This document shows positions 48,246 to 57,906 of a stretch of 64,000 nucleotides of DNA, piece by piece. Below the pieces are notes generated by a model. That model had not been told where the DNA came from. It saw only the letters and a list, made by a program, of their open reading frames with translations, and ran no database searches. The stretch's first letter is position 1. Every line of letters begins with the position of its first letter. Source of the DNA: JALHMI01 sp964598535 (GTDB lineage: Bacteria > Planctomycetota > Planctomycetia > Pirellulales > PALSA-1355); assembly GCA_964598535.1 (NCBI GenBank), contig CAZRCI010000012.1, positions 1 through 64,000 of the forward strand. The letters run 5' to 3'. Both the position numbers and the translations under genes were made by a program.

Positions 48246-50348
48246 GTGGAAACATCGAAAACCACGTCCGCAACGCCGGCCAAACGCCGCATTCTGGTCA
48301 CCGCCGCCCTGCCCTACGCCAATGGGCACATTCATCTGGGGCACCTGGTCGAGTATATCCAGACCGACATCTGGATTCGTTTTCAGAAACTGCGCGGGCA
48401 CGAGTGCATTTATATTTGTGCCGACGACACGCACGGCACGGCGATCATGATCCGCGCTCGCCAAGAAGGCCGTAGCGAAGAGTCGCTGATCGCCGAGATG
48501 CGCGAGGCACACATCGCGGACTTCGCCAAGTTCCACATCGAATTCGACAACTACGGTAGTACGCATAGTGCCGAGAACCGCGAGTTGTGCGGCGAGTTCT
48601 GGGCCTGCCTGCGCCAGGCAGGATTGGTGCACGAGCAGGAAGTGACTCAACTCTTCGACACCACGGCCGGCACTTTTCTGGCCGATCGGTTCGTGAAAGG
48701 CGCGTGTCCCAAGTGCGGCTCGCCCGACCAGTATGGCGATAGCTGCGACAAGTGTGGCGCGACGTATAGCCCCGCCGATCTCGTCAATCCGAGGAGCACG
48801 CTTTCGGGCACGACGCCGGAAATGCGTTCGGCCAACCATCTGTTCGTGCAGATCGAGCAGTTGCACGCGTTCTTGCAAGCGTGGACGCAGTCGGGCGACC
48901 ACTTGCAGCGCGAGATCGCCAACTATCTGGCCGGACACTTCCTGGGCGATCCGCTGCGCGATTGGGACGTCTCGCGGCCCGCGCCGTACTTCGGTTTCGA
49001 GATTCCCGACAGTCCCGGCAATTACTGGTATGTGTGGTTCGACGCTCCGATCGGCTACGTGGCGTCGACGGCCCAGTGGTGCAAGCGGCACGGCCAGAAG
49101 CTCGACGACTGGTGGCGTGGCGGAAAGGCCGAGGTGCATCACTTCATCGGTAAGGACATCACGTATTTCCATACGCTGTTTTGGCCGGCGATGCTGAAGA
49201 CGGCCGAGTTCAGCCTGCCGACGAAGATCCACGTGCATGGTTTTTTGACGGTCGACGGCGAGAAGATGTCGAAGTCGAAGGGAACGTTTGTCCGCGCCGC
49301 GACGTTTGCCAAGCATCTCGATCCGGTTTACCTGCGGTACTACTACGCCTCGAAGTTGGGGCCGGGGCTCGACGACCTGGATTTGAATCGCGAGGAGTTC
49401 GTCACGAAGGTGAATTCGGACCTGGTGGGCAAGGTGGTGAATCTCGCCAGCCGCACGGCCAAGTTCATTCAGGACGTGGGCCTTTCGGCGGCGTATCCCG
49501 ACGACGGCGGCCTGTTTGCCGCGGCGGCGGCCGAGGGCGAAACGATCGCCGCGGCCTACGAAGCTTGCGACTACAATCGGGCGATGCGGTTGATCATGGC
49601 CTTGGCCGACAAGGCGAACCAGTTTGTCGATAACGCGGCGCCCTGGAAACTGAAAAACGACCCGGCGCGAGCCAGCGAGTTGCAGGACGCCTGTACGATT
49701 TCGCTGAATCTGTTCCGGCAGCTCGTAATCTATCTGGCGCCGGTGTTGCCGAGCCTGCGACAGCAAACCGAAGAACTATTGGGCCAGAGCGTCAGCCGCT
49801 GGGAAGACGCAGACCTGCCGCTCGTGGGCAAGCCCATCAATGTATTCAAGCACATGATCAAGCGCGTCGAGCCGTCGCAGCTCGAAACGATGATCGAGGA
49901 AAGCAAAGAGGAACCGAAAGTGACTGACGCTCCGGCCGGCCAGCCAGTAAGTGAAGCTACTCCCACGACGCCCGTAGAAGATAGCGGCGCGGCGCTCGAA
50001 GCCGAACCGCTCGTGACGGACGTGATTTCGATCGACGACTTCACGAAGGTCGACCTGCGCGTGGCCCGCGTGGTACACGCCGAGGAAGTACCGAAGGCGA
50101 AGAAGCTCGTCAAGCTGACGCTTTCGCTTGGCGGCGACAACACGCGGACGGTGTTCGCCGGAATCAAGAGCGCGTATGAGCCCGAGAAGCTGGTCGGGCG
50201 GCTGGTGATCATGGTGGCGAATCTGGCTCCGCGGCAGATGACCTTCGGTATGAGTGAAGGGATGGTCGTGGCGGCCGGCGGTGGTGGCTCGGAGATTTAT
50301 CTGCTCAGCCCCGACAGTGGCGCGAAGCCAGGCCAGCGCGTGCATTAA
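48246..50348 (+). CDS. metG: Methionyl-tRNA synthetase
   Basis: A 700-residue class I synthetase charging tRNA-Met. HIGH motif: ANGHIHLGHLVEYIQTD; KMSKS motif: DGEKMSKSKGTFV; zinc knuckle CPKCGSPDQYGDSCDKC; anticodon-binding helical domain about residues 390-540; a low-complexity linker (about 545-590); and a C-terminal Trbp111-like dimerisation/tRNA-binding domain (IDDFTKVDLRVARVVHAEEV). The start is GTG at 48246 with an A-rich weak ribosome site; a TACAAT at 48181 could be a -10. It is the last gene on the plus strand of this block and converges with the lipoprotein gene. Confidence 0.96.
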   Translation: METSKTTSATPAKRRILVTAALPYANGHIHLGHLVEYIQTDIWIRFQKLRGHECIYICADDTHGTAIMIRARQEGRSEESLIAEMREAHIADFAKFHIEFDNYGSTHSAENRELCGEFWACLRQAGLVHEQEVTQLFDTTAGTFLADRFVKGACPKCGSPDQYGDSCDKCGATYSPADLVNPRSTLSGTTPEMRSANHLFVQIEQLHAFLQAWTQSGDHLQREIANYLAGHFLGDPLRDWDVSRPAPYFGFEIPDSPGNYWYVWFDAPIGYVASTAQWCKRHGQKLDDWWRGGKAEVHHFIGKDITYFHTLFWPAMLKTAEFSLPTKIHVHGFLTVDGEKMSKSKGTFVRAATFAKHLDPVYLRYYYASKLGPGLDDLDLNREEFVTKVNSDLVGKVVNLASRTAKFIQDVGLSAAYPDDGGLFAAAAAEGETIAAAYEACDYNRAMRLIMALADKANQFVDNAAPWKLKNDPARASELQDACTISLNLFRQLVIYLAPVLPSLRQQTEELLGQSVSRWEDADLPLVGKPINVFKHMIKRVEPSQLETMIEESKEEPKVTDAPAGQPVSEATPTTPVEDSGAALEAEPLVTDVISIDDFTKVDLRVARVVHAEEVPKAKKLVKLTLSLGGDNTRTVFAGIKSAYEPEKLVGRLVIMVANLAPRQMTFGMSEGMVVAAGGGGSEIYLLSPDSGAKPGQRVH

Positions 50349-50396
50349 GCAGGCGGTCCGCGGGGAGCCTGGTTCGTGCTCGGCCGCGGCGCGGGT

Positions 50397-51395
50397 TTAC
50401 CGGAAAGGCTTCCACTCGGGGCGCTGCGCACGGGCTTCGCGCGGGGCGATTCGCGCTCGGGGCCGCGGCTCCGAACGCCCTGCCACGGTGACGTTCCGAG
50501 GCGTATCGCGCGAGGGCTCTTGCGCCGGTTCGACGGCGGGCGCGGTTTGCGGCCGCGCTTCTGCGATCTCGTCCACGGCTTCGCGCGGATAGTCGCCGGC
50601 CAAACGAATATTCAGCGGCGCGTCGGTGGTCAGCTTGGCCCCGTCGGGCGTGGTATAACGCACGAACAACATCAAGTCGCGGCTGACGGGCGTTCCGCCC
50701 GGCCAGTCGAGTTCGTAGAGCAGCCCTTCGCCGAAGGCCGACTTCTTGAAGTGCTTCTCGAACTCGTGGGGCTGGAAATCCCAGCGTGCGATCCGTGCTT
50801 CGTTGCCCGTTTTGGAAGGATCCATGACCACGACCGATACCGCGCCGGGAGTGCGCGAGAGCCGGCCCTCATCGTCGCGAGGCTCGACGAAGACCATGAC
50901 TCCTTCGTCGCCATCCGCGCGATCGCGGTCCATGCCACCCGTCATCCGGCGGTTGATGGTCAGCTCGACGGGCAGCCGCCGTAGCGACGAGCCCTGACCC
51001 GGTCCGGGGAACGAGGGCGCCTGGCTGCCCGGCAAGAGCGTGTCCGGCGGCGTTGTCGTCGGTTCGGGAAGCTCGATCGAGGGGGCTTCCAGCCGCGGGG
51101 CCTCGGTCATGGGGCCGCGCGAACGCGAAGGAGACGCCGCGGGCTCCGAGGCCGGCGCCGGGGCCCGATAGCTACCACTGCCACCACCGCCGGAAATCTG
51201 CCGTCGCAGCTCCTCATTTTCGCGCACGAGGGCCTCGCGCGCGGTGCAGCAGGCGTTCAGTTCTGCTTCGAGGGCCATGACCTCGTCCTCGAACATCCGC
51301 GATTCTTGTTCCAGTAGAAACTGGTTCGTATTGGTGCGGCAGCCGAGCGCAACGGCGACGAGCGCCACGGCACATGCCAGGGGCAACGTTCTCAT
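50397..51395 (-). CDS. Lipoprotein with N-terminal coiled coil and unknown domain
   Basis: A 332-residue predicted lipoprotein: MRTLPLACAVALVAVALGC (lipobox ending at Cys 19), a coiled coil at about 30-70 (EQESRMFEDEVMALEAELNACCTAREALVRENEELRRQ split across it), a Pro/Ser/Ala-rich linker (80-150), then a beta-rich domain (about 160-285) including DGDEGVMVFVEPRDDEGRL and LMLFVRYTTPDGAKLTTD. The tail is basic and Pro/Arg-rich. The frame opens further upstream, but ATG 51395 gives the lipoprotein signal. It follows the two clpP genes on the same strand. The function is unknown; possibly a cell-envelope protein of planctomycetes. Confidence 0.75.
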   Translation of the reverse strand: MRTLPLACAVALVAVALGCRTNTNQFLLEQESRMFEDEVMALEAELNACCTAREALVRENEELRRQISGGGGSGSYRAPAPASEPAASPSRSRGPMTEAPRLEAPSIELPEPTTTPPDTLLPGSQAPSFPGPGQGSSLRRLPVELTINRRMTGGMDRDRADGDEGVMVFVEPRDDEGRLSRTPGAVSVVVMDPSKTGNEARIARWDFQPHEFEKHFKKSAFGEGLLYELDWPGGTPVSRDLMLFVRYTTPDGAKLTTDAPLNIRLAGDYPREAVDEIAEARPQTAPAVEPAQEPSRDTPRNVTVAGRSEPRPRARIAPREARAQRPEWKPFR

Positions 51396-51618
51396 GTTCG
51401 CCTCATGCGACAGAAAAGCGTCTGCGAATAGCGATGGGTAATTCGAATCACACGGTATCGGCCAAAAGCCGGGAGCGCCCAATGCGGGAAGTGAGGCGCG
51501 AGCCCAGGCCGATCTTGTGGGGAGGCTTCCTCCTGAAGCTGTCCCCAATACATTCAACGATTCTTGTGCTGATTCTGGTTGTGCCGCGATTTGGTAATTA
51601 AATCAAGTCGATGAGATT

Positions 51619-52236
51619 TCAGCTCGTCTGGCTGGCAGCCTGTTGCTTGCTCGGGTCCATGTGCTCGATCACGCGGTCGATCAGCTTGTACTCCATGGCT
51701 TCTTCCGCGGTCATGAAGCGGTCGCGATCGGTATCGCGCTCGATCTGATCGAGTGGGTGGCCCGTGTGTTTCAGGAGGATGCCGTTGAGCTTGGCTTTGA
51801 TTTTCTTGAACTCGGTGGCGTGAATCATGATTTCCTCGGCGGTGCCTTCCATGCCGGCGAGCGGCTGATGGATCATGATTCGGGCATTGGGCAGGGCGTG
51901 CCGTTTGCCGGTGGCGCCGGCGGTGAGCAGGACGGCGCCCATCGAGGCGGCCTGACCGATGCAGTAGGTTGCCACGTCGCAGGTGACGAACTGCATCGTG
52001 TCGTAGATGGCCAATCCCGCCGTGACGCTACCGCCGGGCGAGTTGATGTACAGATGGATGTCCGCCTTGGGATCTTCCGATTGCAGGAATAGGAGCTGAG
52101 CGACGATCGAGTTGGCCACCTCGTCGTTGACCTGCGTGCCGAGAAAGACGATGCGGTCTTTCAGCAGGCGGCTGTAGATATCCATGGCCCGCTCTTCGCG
52201 GCCGCTCTTCTCGATGACAAATGGAATCAGGGGCAT
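51619..52236 (-). CDS. clpP: ATP-dependent Clp protease proteolytic subunit
   Basis: A 205-residue ClpP, the peptidase that works with ClpX or ClpA. Catalytic triad: Ser in GQAASMGAVLL, His in RIMIHQPLAG, and Asp in RDTDRDRFM. INSPGGSVTAGLAIYDTM is the handle and active-site region. It is the canonical copy, since its active-site strand matches the common ClpP sequence. It follows a second clpP gene by 57 bases and tig before that, a common order (tig-clpP-clpX), but clpX is not next to it here. Confidence 0.95.
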   Translation of the reverse strand: MPLIPFVIEKSGREERAMDIYSRLLKDRIVFLGTQVNDEVANSIVAQLLFLQSEDPKADIHLYINSPGGSVTAGLAIYDTMQFVTCDVATYCIGQAASMGAVLLTAGATGKRHALPNARIMIHQPLAGMEGTAEEIMIHATEFKKIKAKLNGILLKHTGHPLDQIERDTDRDRFMTAEEAMEYKLIDRVIEHMDPSKQQAASQTS

Positions 52237-52293
52237 GACTGAATTATCTCCTCGCGCGTCGCGCGGATGTATCTCGAGCGTCCGCCGCGGCGG

Positions 52294-52887
52294 TTAGTCT
52301 TTGTCTTCCTCGGGATTGGCCACCGGGGCCCGGGTCAGGATTTCGTCGACGACGCCGTAGGCCTTCGCCTCTTCCGAGTTCATGTAGTAATCGCGGTTCG
52401 TGTCCTTGGCGATCTTGTCGATGGGCTGGCCCGTGTGGTCGGCCAGCACCTGGTTGAGCACTTCGCGCGTCTTGATGATTTCGTCGGCCTGGATTTCGAT
52501 ATCCGAAACCTGGCCGCCGACCTGGCCGTAGGGCTGGTGGATCATGACCTTGGAGTGCGGCAGGGCGAAGCGTTTGCCTTTGGCCCCACCGGCCAGCAGC
52601 ACGGCGCCGCCGCTCGCGGCGAGGCCCACGCAGTAGGTCGCCACGTCGCACGAGCAGATTTGCATCGTGTCGTAAATGGCCAGGGTCGCGGTGACACTCC
52701 CGCCCGGCGAGTTGATATAAAAGTGAATCGGCTTGCGGCGATTCTCGCTCTGCAAGTAGAGCAGCTTCATGACGATTTCATTGGCGTTGCCGTCGTGAAT
52801 CTCGCCTTGCAAGAAAATGATGCGATTTTCCAGCAGCAGGTCGCCAAGCGTCATCTGCCGCTGTCGCTGATAGTCGCGATATGACAT
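52294..52887 (-). CDS. clpP: Second ATP-dependent Clp protease proteolytic subunit
   Basis: A 197-residue ClpP paralogue. The triad is present: Ser in GLAASGGAVLL, His in KVMIHQPYGQ, and Asp in AKDTNRDYY, but the Ser context differs from the canonical GQAASMGA by Gln to Leu and Met to Gly. The frame is open further up, but ATG 52887 gives the family start (MSYRDYQRQRQMTLGDLLLE). It may form mixed rings with the copy at 51619-52236, as in other bacteria with two ClpP. It lies between tig and the first clpP in one minus-strand cluster. Confidence 0.93.
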   Translation of the reverse strand: MSYRDYQRQRQMTLGDLLLENRIIFLQGEIHDGNANEIVMKLLYLQSENRRKPIHFYINSPGGSVTATLAIYDTMQICSCDVATYCVGLAASGGAVLLAGGAKGKRFALPHSKVMIHQPYGQVGGQVSDIEIQADEIIKTREVLNQVLADHTGQPIDKIAKDTNRDYYMNSEEAKAYGVVDEILTRAPVANPEEDKD

Positions 52888-53069
52888 GGTTGCGTTGATC
52901 CTCAGGTTCGCTAATCGGGAGGAGCGGCCAAAGCGCACTTTCGGCGCTTTGCGATCCACCACGAGAATTATCGCACGCTCCCGGCAGCGGTCGAGCCGGG
53001 ATTCGCTGATCGCATCGACAACCGCCTCCTTGCGGTCTGGGCTGACGCGGACGTTCCGCGAAAAAAACG

Positions 53070-54557
53070 TTACTCTCGGTCCTTCGCCTGTTTCAGCGGC
53101 TCGGCTTCGCCGGAACTGGTGGCTTCGGGAATCTCCGAATCTTCACCGCCGGCAGACTGTTCGATGGCTTCGGTTTCAACGCCCTCGGGCTTGTAGGGCA
53201 CGTCATTGAACGTGGCCTTCGAGAGCACGAGTTCGATCACCTTGCGCTCGATAATCTGGTTTCGGAGGGCGTCCATCAGACCGCCCTTTTCGAGCCGTGC
53301 CCGCACGCGTCGCGGACTTTCACCGCTTTGCGTGGCGATCATCCGAACTTCGTCCTCGTAATCGTCGGCCTCGGCCTCGATGTTCTGATCTTCGGCGATT
53401 CGCTCGAGGATGAAGTGTTCTTTGAGGGCCTTGGCGGTTGACGTCAAGCTGTTTTGCCGGAGGTCGTTCTCGTAGGCTCGGATTTCCTGATCGGTGAAGC
53501 CATTGCGCCGGAGCTCGAGGACAGCCCGTTCAAGCTCACGGCGTGCCTGGCGACGCAGCAGGTCGGGCGGCAGATCCCAGTCGGCGCTGGCGGTGAGCAG
53601 GCCCGTAATTTGGCGGCGGGCCTCTTGCTGCTGGTGGTATTCGAGCTGGCGAGCCAGATCTTCCTTGATTGCGTCGCGGAGTTCGCCTTCATTGTTGAAG
53701 CCGCCGAGGGCTTCGAGCAGCGTGTCATCCAGCTTGGGAAGTTCGAGCTTCTTGACTTCGAGCACTTCGAAGGCGGCCGTGATCTCTTGATTCCGTAGCG
53801 ATTGGTTGGGAGCATCGCCGGAGATCTTGGCCGTGGCTTCGCGCGTTTCGCCGGCCTTTACGCCCTTGAGGGCTTTGTCGAAATCTTCGATCTTTCCGTC
53901 GCGGAAGCTGAGCACCGGACGCAACCGGATGACTTCTTCCTTGGCGTTCGAGAGCTCGACCGCGCCGTTTTTGAAGGTCAGGTTGCAACTGATGTAGTCG
54001 CCGGTTTCGGCGGCGCCATCAAACGGAACCAAGCGACCGTGCCGAGCCAGAATGCGTTCCAGACGCTTGTCGATGTCAGCGGCCGCGAACTCGCGGACGG
54101 GACGCTCGACCTTCAGGCCTTCCCACTTGGGCAGGTCGAATTCCGGACGGACTTCGATATCGAACTCGAACGTCATCGGCCCATCGTCAGGAACGGTGAT
54201 CGACTTGGGGTCGAAGTTCGGCTCGCTGATCGCCGAGAACTCACCGCCCTCGGTGATTTGGGTCATGCTGTCCAGCAGCAGCGAGCCCTTGACCTGCTCG
54301 ACGACGTCCTTGCGGAACCGCGATTCGACGAGCCTTCGCGGGGCGCGACCGGCCCGAAAGCCCGGGATCGCGGCCGTCGGCATCATATCGGTATAGGCCT
54401 TGTCGTAGTACCGCTCGATATCCTCGCGCGGAACGGTCACCGTGATGTGACGTTCGCACGCCGAAGGGGTGTCGATCTTGATTGAAAGATTGAGCTTCGG
54501 CGTTTCGGCCTCGGCGGCTTCTTCTTCCACGGACGGATTTTCAGGGGCTGCCATCAT
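53070..54557 (-). CDS. tig: Trigger factor
   Basis: A 495-residue ribosome-associated chaperone and peptidyl-prolyl isomerase. The N-terminal ribosome-binding domain has MPTAAIPGFRAGRAPRRLVE (the GFRxGxxP ribosome contact); a PPIase-like domain follows at about 165-255 (GDYISCNLTF to VKKLELPKL), then the C-terminal helical arms (about 270-450). The last 40 residues are acidic and the first 20 are Glu-rich. It heads the tig-clpP-clpP group and should act on nascent chains while ClpP removes failed ones. A tRNA-Gly gene lies upstream on the same strand. Confidence 0.95.
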   Translation of the reverse strand: MMAAPENPSVEEEAAEAETPKLNLSIKIDTPSACERHITVTVPREDIERYYDKAYTDMMPTAAIPGFRAGRAPRRLVESRFRKDVVEQVKGSLLLDSMTQITEGGEFSAISEPNFDPKSITVPDDGPMTFEFDIEVRPEFDLPKWEGLKVERPVREFAAADIDKRLERILARHGRLVPFDGAAETGDYISCNLTFKNGAVELSNAKEEVIRLRPVLSFRDGKIEDFDKALKGVKAGETREATAKISGDAPNQSLRNQEITAAFEVLEVKKLELPKLDDTLLEALGGFNNEGELRDAIKEDLARQLEYHQQQEARRQITGLLTASADWDLPPDLLRRQARRELERAVLELRRNGFTDQEIRAYENDLRQNSLTSTAKALKEHFILERIAEDQNIEAEADDYEDEVRMIATQSGESPRRVRARLEKGGLMDALRNQIIERKVIELVLSKATFNDVPYKPEGVETEAIEQSAGGEDSEIPEATSSGEAEPLKQAKDRE

Positions 54558-54746
54558 GGATTTGGTCGGGGGATATTCTGTGGTCTAGTTCGGAACGCGG
54601 CGGCATGCTCGCGTGGGGCCGCTCTACGGCATCGGCGGCTCCGCTTACGAAGTGGCTTTCCTTGCCATTTCTGCTGCGCTGTCGGCCATTTACTGGTCGG
54701 CGGAGTTACTTCCGTCGGGCCGCACGCTGCTCGAAAAAGCAAAAAG

Positions 54747-54819
54747 AGCGGGTGATGGGATTCGAACCCACGACAACGACGTTGGCAACGTCGTGCTCTA
54801 CCAACTGAGCTACACCCGC
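54747..54819 (-). tRNA. tRNA-Gly (anticodon GCC)
   Basis: A 73-base tRNA on the minus strand. Acceptor stem GCGGGTG pairs with CACCCGC; the D arm reads GCTCAGTTGGTAGAGC; the anticodon stem CGACG/CGTCG holds loop TTGCCAA with anticodon GCC; and the T arm is GTGGGTTCGAATCCCA. The discriminator base is U, as usual for tRNA-Gly. CCA is not encoded. T-rich sequence follows the 3' end. Confidence 0.95.
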
Positions 54820-55279
54820 TTGCACGATCTACCACCCGCAAGCAGGGATTCGGTCGACAAGCTTGGGGTCAACGGATTATAGAAGTCGCTCTTGCCGAGA
54901 CAAGATCACTTGCACCGTGTGCTCGAAAGCCTAAGACAGGCCGTTGATAGCGTCAAGTCCCCACCCTCGATTGCGGGAAATTCTCGGGCTGGCCGGACGT
55001 ATAGCCCAGGCCGGCCGGCAATCGGCACAGCCCCCTCTCGCCGCACAGACCTCGGCACATTCAGCTTGAGCGGGATATCGCTCCTTGCGCATCACTCGCC
55101 GCTGCGAGAAATTTGCTCAGACTACCGGGTTTTTGCAGTTATTCAGCGTGCCCGTCTTTGCTCAGCTTGTACTGCGGGCTGGTATTGCTGGGGGTTCTGA
55201 ATCGAGTACTGGGTCAGTCCGGCAGAATCGGTCGGGGGGGGACGCCTGAGATCCTGGCCGTGATCCCGTGATAGGGCTG
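54820..55279. other. Intergenic region between tRNA-Gly and the rhomboid gene
   Basis: About 460 bases. It holds the tRNA promoter (54876-54903) at its left end. I see no gene or repeat in the rest; frames are short and lack protein-like composition. Confidence 0.5.
54876..54903 (-). promoter_or_regulatory. Sigma70-type promoter of tRNA-Gly
   Basis: On the minus strand TTGTCT (54903-54898) is followed after 16 bases by a perfect TATAAT (54881-54876), about 60 bases before the tRNA 5' end. This is the best promoter match in the window. Confidence 0.6.
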
Positions 55280-56137
55280 CTAAGGCTGCCTGCGCCGCTG
55301 GTATTGCCGGCTGGCTTCTTCCAGCGTGCGGCGTTCCTTGCGGGTCAGACTGGATTCGCCCTCGCGGCTGATTTTTTCCAGGATCGCGTCCACTTCGTGG
55401 GCCAGATCGCGAGATTGCTCTTCGGGCGTATGAATGCGCAGTTTTGGGCGGAACGCGCGCGGTTTGAGGTCGCTCAGCTTGCGAGGCACCAGACGCCCCA
55501 GGTTCAGCTTACCGCGATAGTAAACATAGGCGAAGGCTACGCCTGTCAGGTGCGCGATATTGGCGACCTGAGGGCCATCCTGCGACTGGCCAACGCCAAG
55601 CAGACCCAGCAGGTCGCTGGCGATGTAGAAGGTTCCCAGCATCCAGGCCCGCACCGGCAGCACGCCCCAGATATAGATCATGCGCATCGGGAAATGCAGG
55701 ATCCACAGCATGGCGATCGCCAGCACGCCGCCAGAAGCTCCCAGCAGGATGGCCTTATGACCGGCCATGCTTTGCATCAACAGCCACACGAGGCCAGCCA
55801 GCACGATCGCGGTCAGATAGATCCGCAGGAACTCAAACCGTCCGTAGAGCGATTCGATTTCGCGACCGAAGATGAACAGCCCGATCATGTTGAACAGCAG
55901 GTGACCGAATCCCTCGTGGGCAAATCCGTAGGTTACGAACCGCCATAATTGCCATCGTTCGGCAGGCTCGCCGCTGAATAGTACGAGCCAGGAGTCTAGG
56001 GGGACTTCGAGCAGGCCGCCCGCAAACCAGATGAGCGTGTTGATGGCGACCAGCGTGACGACCATCGATCGTCCGGGGCTCCAGTTGCCGCCGCCGTAAA
56101 CTTCATCTTGGAGGTAGGATCGATCGTAGATGCCCAT
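55280..56137 (-). CDS. Rhomboid-family intramembrane serine protease
   Basis: A 285-residue rhomboid protein with six or so membrane helices. The catalytic Ser is in GASGGVLAIAML and the catalytic His in IAHLTGVAFAYVYYRG; the HLLFNMIGLFIFGREIE loop fits the rhomboid fold. The cytoplasmic C-terminal tail of about 85 residues is highly charged (EEQSRDLAHEVDAILEKI, then ERRTLEEASRQYQRRRQ) and may form a coiled coil, an add-on seen in several planctomycete rhomboids. ATG 56137 is chosen; an ATG at 56152 would add five residues. The substrate is unknown. Confidence 0.9.
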   Translation of the reverse strand: MGIYDRSYLQDEVYGGGNWSPGRSMVVTLVAINTLIWFAGGLLEVPLDSWLVLFSGEPAERWQLWRFVTYGFAHEGFGHLLFNMIGLFIFGREIESLYGRFEFLRIYLTAIVLAGLVWLLMQSMAGHKAILLGASGGVLAIAMLWILHFPMRMIYIWGVLPVRAWMLGTFYIASDLLGLLGVGQSQDGPQVANIAHLTGVAFAYVYYRGKLNLGRLVPRKLSDLKPRAFRPKLRIHTPEEQSRDLAHEVDAILEKISREGESSLTRKERRTLEEASRQYQRRRQP

Positions 56138-56336
56138 GGGCGGCTCATGCAAAACGCTTGAAAGGATGTGCGAGAAGTTGCACCGGCAGCGTCAATCGCG
56201 ATTTGCACGTTGCCACTTAGAAAAGATATCGCGCGGTTGGGCTGGCGGAAAGTGCAGCAAGGCTGAGGGTGGGGTGCACGCCTTGGCAGGCTCGCGGCCG
56301 ACGCGGTTCGGTCGGGCACCGCCGGCTGGCGGCCGC

Positions 56337-57641
56337 TTATTGAGCGGCGAGATTGGTCCGCCGATTGATTTCCTCGGCCGCCTTGAGTTGAGCCCGCGTC
56401 AGCGTGGCGGCCGACTGGCGATTCTCGACGTAGATGGCCTTGAGTTGATGGAGCGTCTGGGCGAGATAGTCTTCGAGCGATTTTCGGTAGGCGGCGATCG
56501 CTTGGGCCTCGCGTTCGAATCCCGTTTTTTCGGCCGCGAGGTTGGTTTTCTCGGTCTCGCGGAAGGCCACTTCCTTGGTGGTTTCGGCGGTTGCGGCCTC
56601 GATGCGCTCGATGTTGCTGGTTGCGTGCGCGATGGCGTCGGCGATCAGTCCTCGCTGGACGTAATTGGCACGGAAGAACGTCTCGTAGTCGCGGAGCGGG
56701 CGGTCGGCGTTCGCGTAGGTTTCGGCAACCGCCGCCGGCAGCATGGCCGCACGCCGGGTTGGATCCAAGGCCGCAAAGATACCGGCGTCGTCCGGCGGCA
56801 TGGTCGTGTACATTACCAGCGTCGCGTTGGCGGCGGCCTCGAGGCGGGTGGCCTGGGGATCGGTAAACGGCAGATTGGGCGTGAGTTTGAGATGAGGGTT
56901 ATCGCCTGCTCCCTCGACGACCTTGAATTCGCCCAGGTAACGACCGCCCGCCGCCGCCGGCTGTTGCTCGAAGACAAACACAATTGCATTGGGAACTAAG
57001 CCGTGCGCAAAGGCGGGCGCCTCGCCGCCGGGTTGGCCCGAGGACTCATCGGCGGGCGTACTGTCGTTGGGCGCAGCGTCGTTGATCACAGCGTCGTTGA
57101 TCACAGCGTCGTCGGGTGTTGATTCCGCAGGCATCGATTCGGCGGGGGATTGCTCGTCCGCAGGCATGCCATCGGCCGAGAGGTCAGCATCCTGCGCGCC
57201 GGCCGCGGCGGGCTTTTTTTCGATCGGCGGCAAACTGCCGGGCGGGCTAAGCGTGACGCTGAGCACGCCGTCTTGCACGCCGGTGGCCTTGACGTTGTAG
57301 AACACGCCGCCTCCGCGAGCCTGCACGGCCATCGACAGCTCGTGCTTCAAGCGGGGAATATCGCCGGCAACGCTGTTGCCGCGCGGATCGACGCCGCCGG
57401 TGAGCGGCAACACCTGGGCTTCAAGCTGGGCGGCCTGAGCCACATGGTTCTTGTACAACTGGCGCCACGCTTGGTGAGTCTTCAGCGTGCGTGCGCCGAG
57501 GTAAAAGAACACCCCCGCCGCGATATACACGAAAACGACGAGTACCGTCTGGTAGATCGGCCAGGTTTTCGAGCTCATGACGGCGATGTAAATCGACGCC
57601 AAGAGGCCAAGCACCAGGATACCTAGGAGCACATATGCCAT
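56337..57641 (-). CDS. Membrane-anchored hypothetical protein with coiled coil
   Basis: A 434-residue protein with two N-terminal membrane helices (LGILVLGLLASIYIAVM and TVLVVFVYIAAGVFFYL), a soluble domain (about 60-150), a low-complexity acidic linker near 165-205 containing a short repeat (NDAVI, see 57066-57110), a second domain (about 210-330), and a C-terminal coiled coil (about 335-425, TEKTNLAAEKTGFEREAQ). No catalytic motif is recognised. It may be an envelope-associated structural or sensing protein. It sits between the rhomboid and bioF genes on the same strand. Confidence 0.65.
   Translation of the reverse strand: MAYVLLGILVLGLLASIYIAVMSSKTWPIYQTVLVVFVYIAAGVFFYLGARTLKTHQAWRQLYKNHVAQAAQLEAQVLPLTGGVDPRGNSVAGDIPRLKHELSMAVQARGGGVFYNVKATGVQDGVLSVTLSPPGSLPPIEKKPAAAGAQDADLSADGMPADEQSPAESMPAESTPDDAVINDAVINDAAPNDSTPADESSGQPGGEAPAFAHGLVPNAIVFVFEQQPAAAGGRYLGEFKVVEGAGDNPHLKLTPNLPFTDPQATRLEAAANATLVMYTTMPPDDAGIFAALDPTRRAAMLPAAVAETYANADRPLRDYETFFRANYVQRGLIADAIAHATSNIERIEAATAETTKEVAFRETEKTNLAAEKTGFEREAQAIAAYRKSLEDYLAQTLHQLKAIYVENRQSAATLTRAQLKAAEEINRRTNLAAQ
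57066..57110. repeat. Triplicate 15-base in-frame tandem repeat
   Basis: GTTGATCACAGCGTC occurs twice in tandem (57081-57095 and 57096-57110) after a diverged unit (57066-57080). It lies inside the acidic linker of the hypothetical protein at 56337-57641 and encodes repeated NDAVI/NDAAP residues, so length changes would stay in frame. Confidence 0.8.
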
Positions 57642-57906
57642 CGAAAAGCCGCTTCGCCCTGATACGACTGGGATCTGTTACGACGGGATCGGTTGCCGCG
57701 GGGACTGACCGTGTGTATCCGGCTCGCGTCCTGACTGGCGCCGGCTGTTCGTATTTCCGAGCAGAGAAGGGACTTAGGTCGCTTTGCTCGGGCGTCCTGA
57801 GTACCTATCGATACTAAATGGCGCGAACCGGCCTGTCAAGATTTGGGGCTTCTCGCGAATGGCCGCAAATTCCTGCCGCACAATGCTTTCTGTGCCGTTA
57901 CAACCG

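Noticed and set aside
48210..49766. Minus-strand open frame opposite metG
   Set aside because: Antisense shadow of a complete methionyl-tRNA synthetase.
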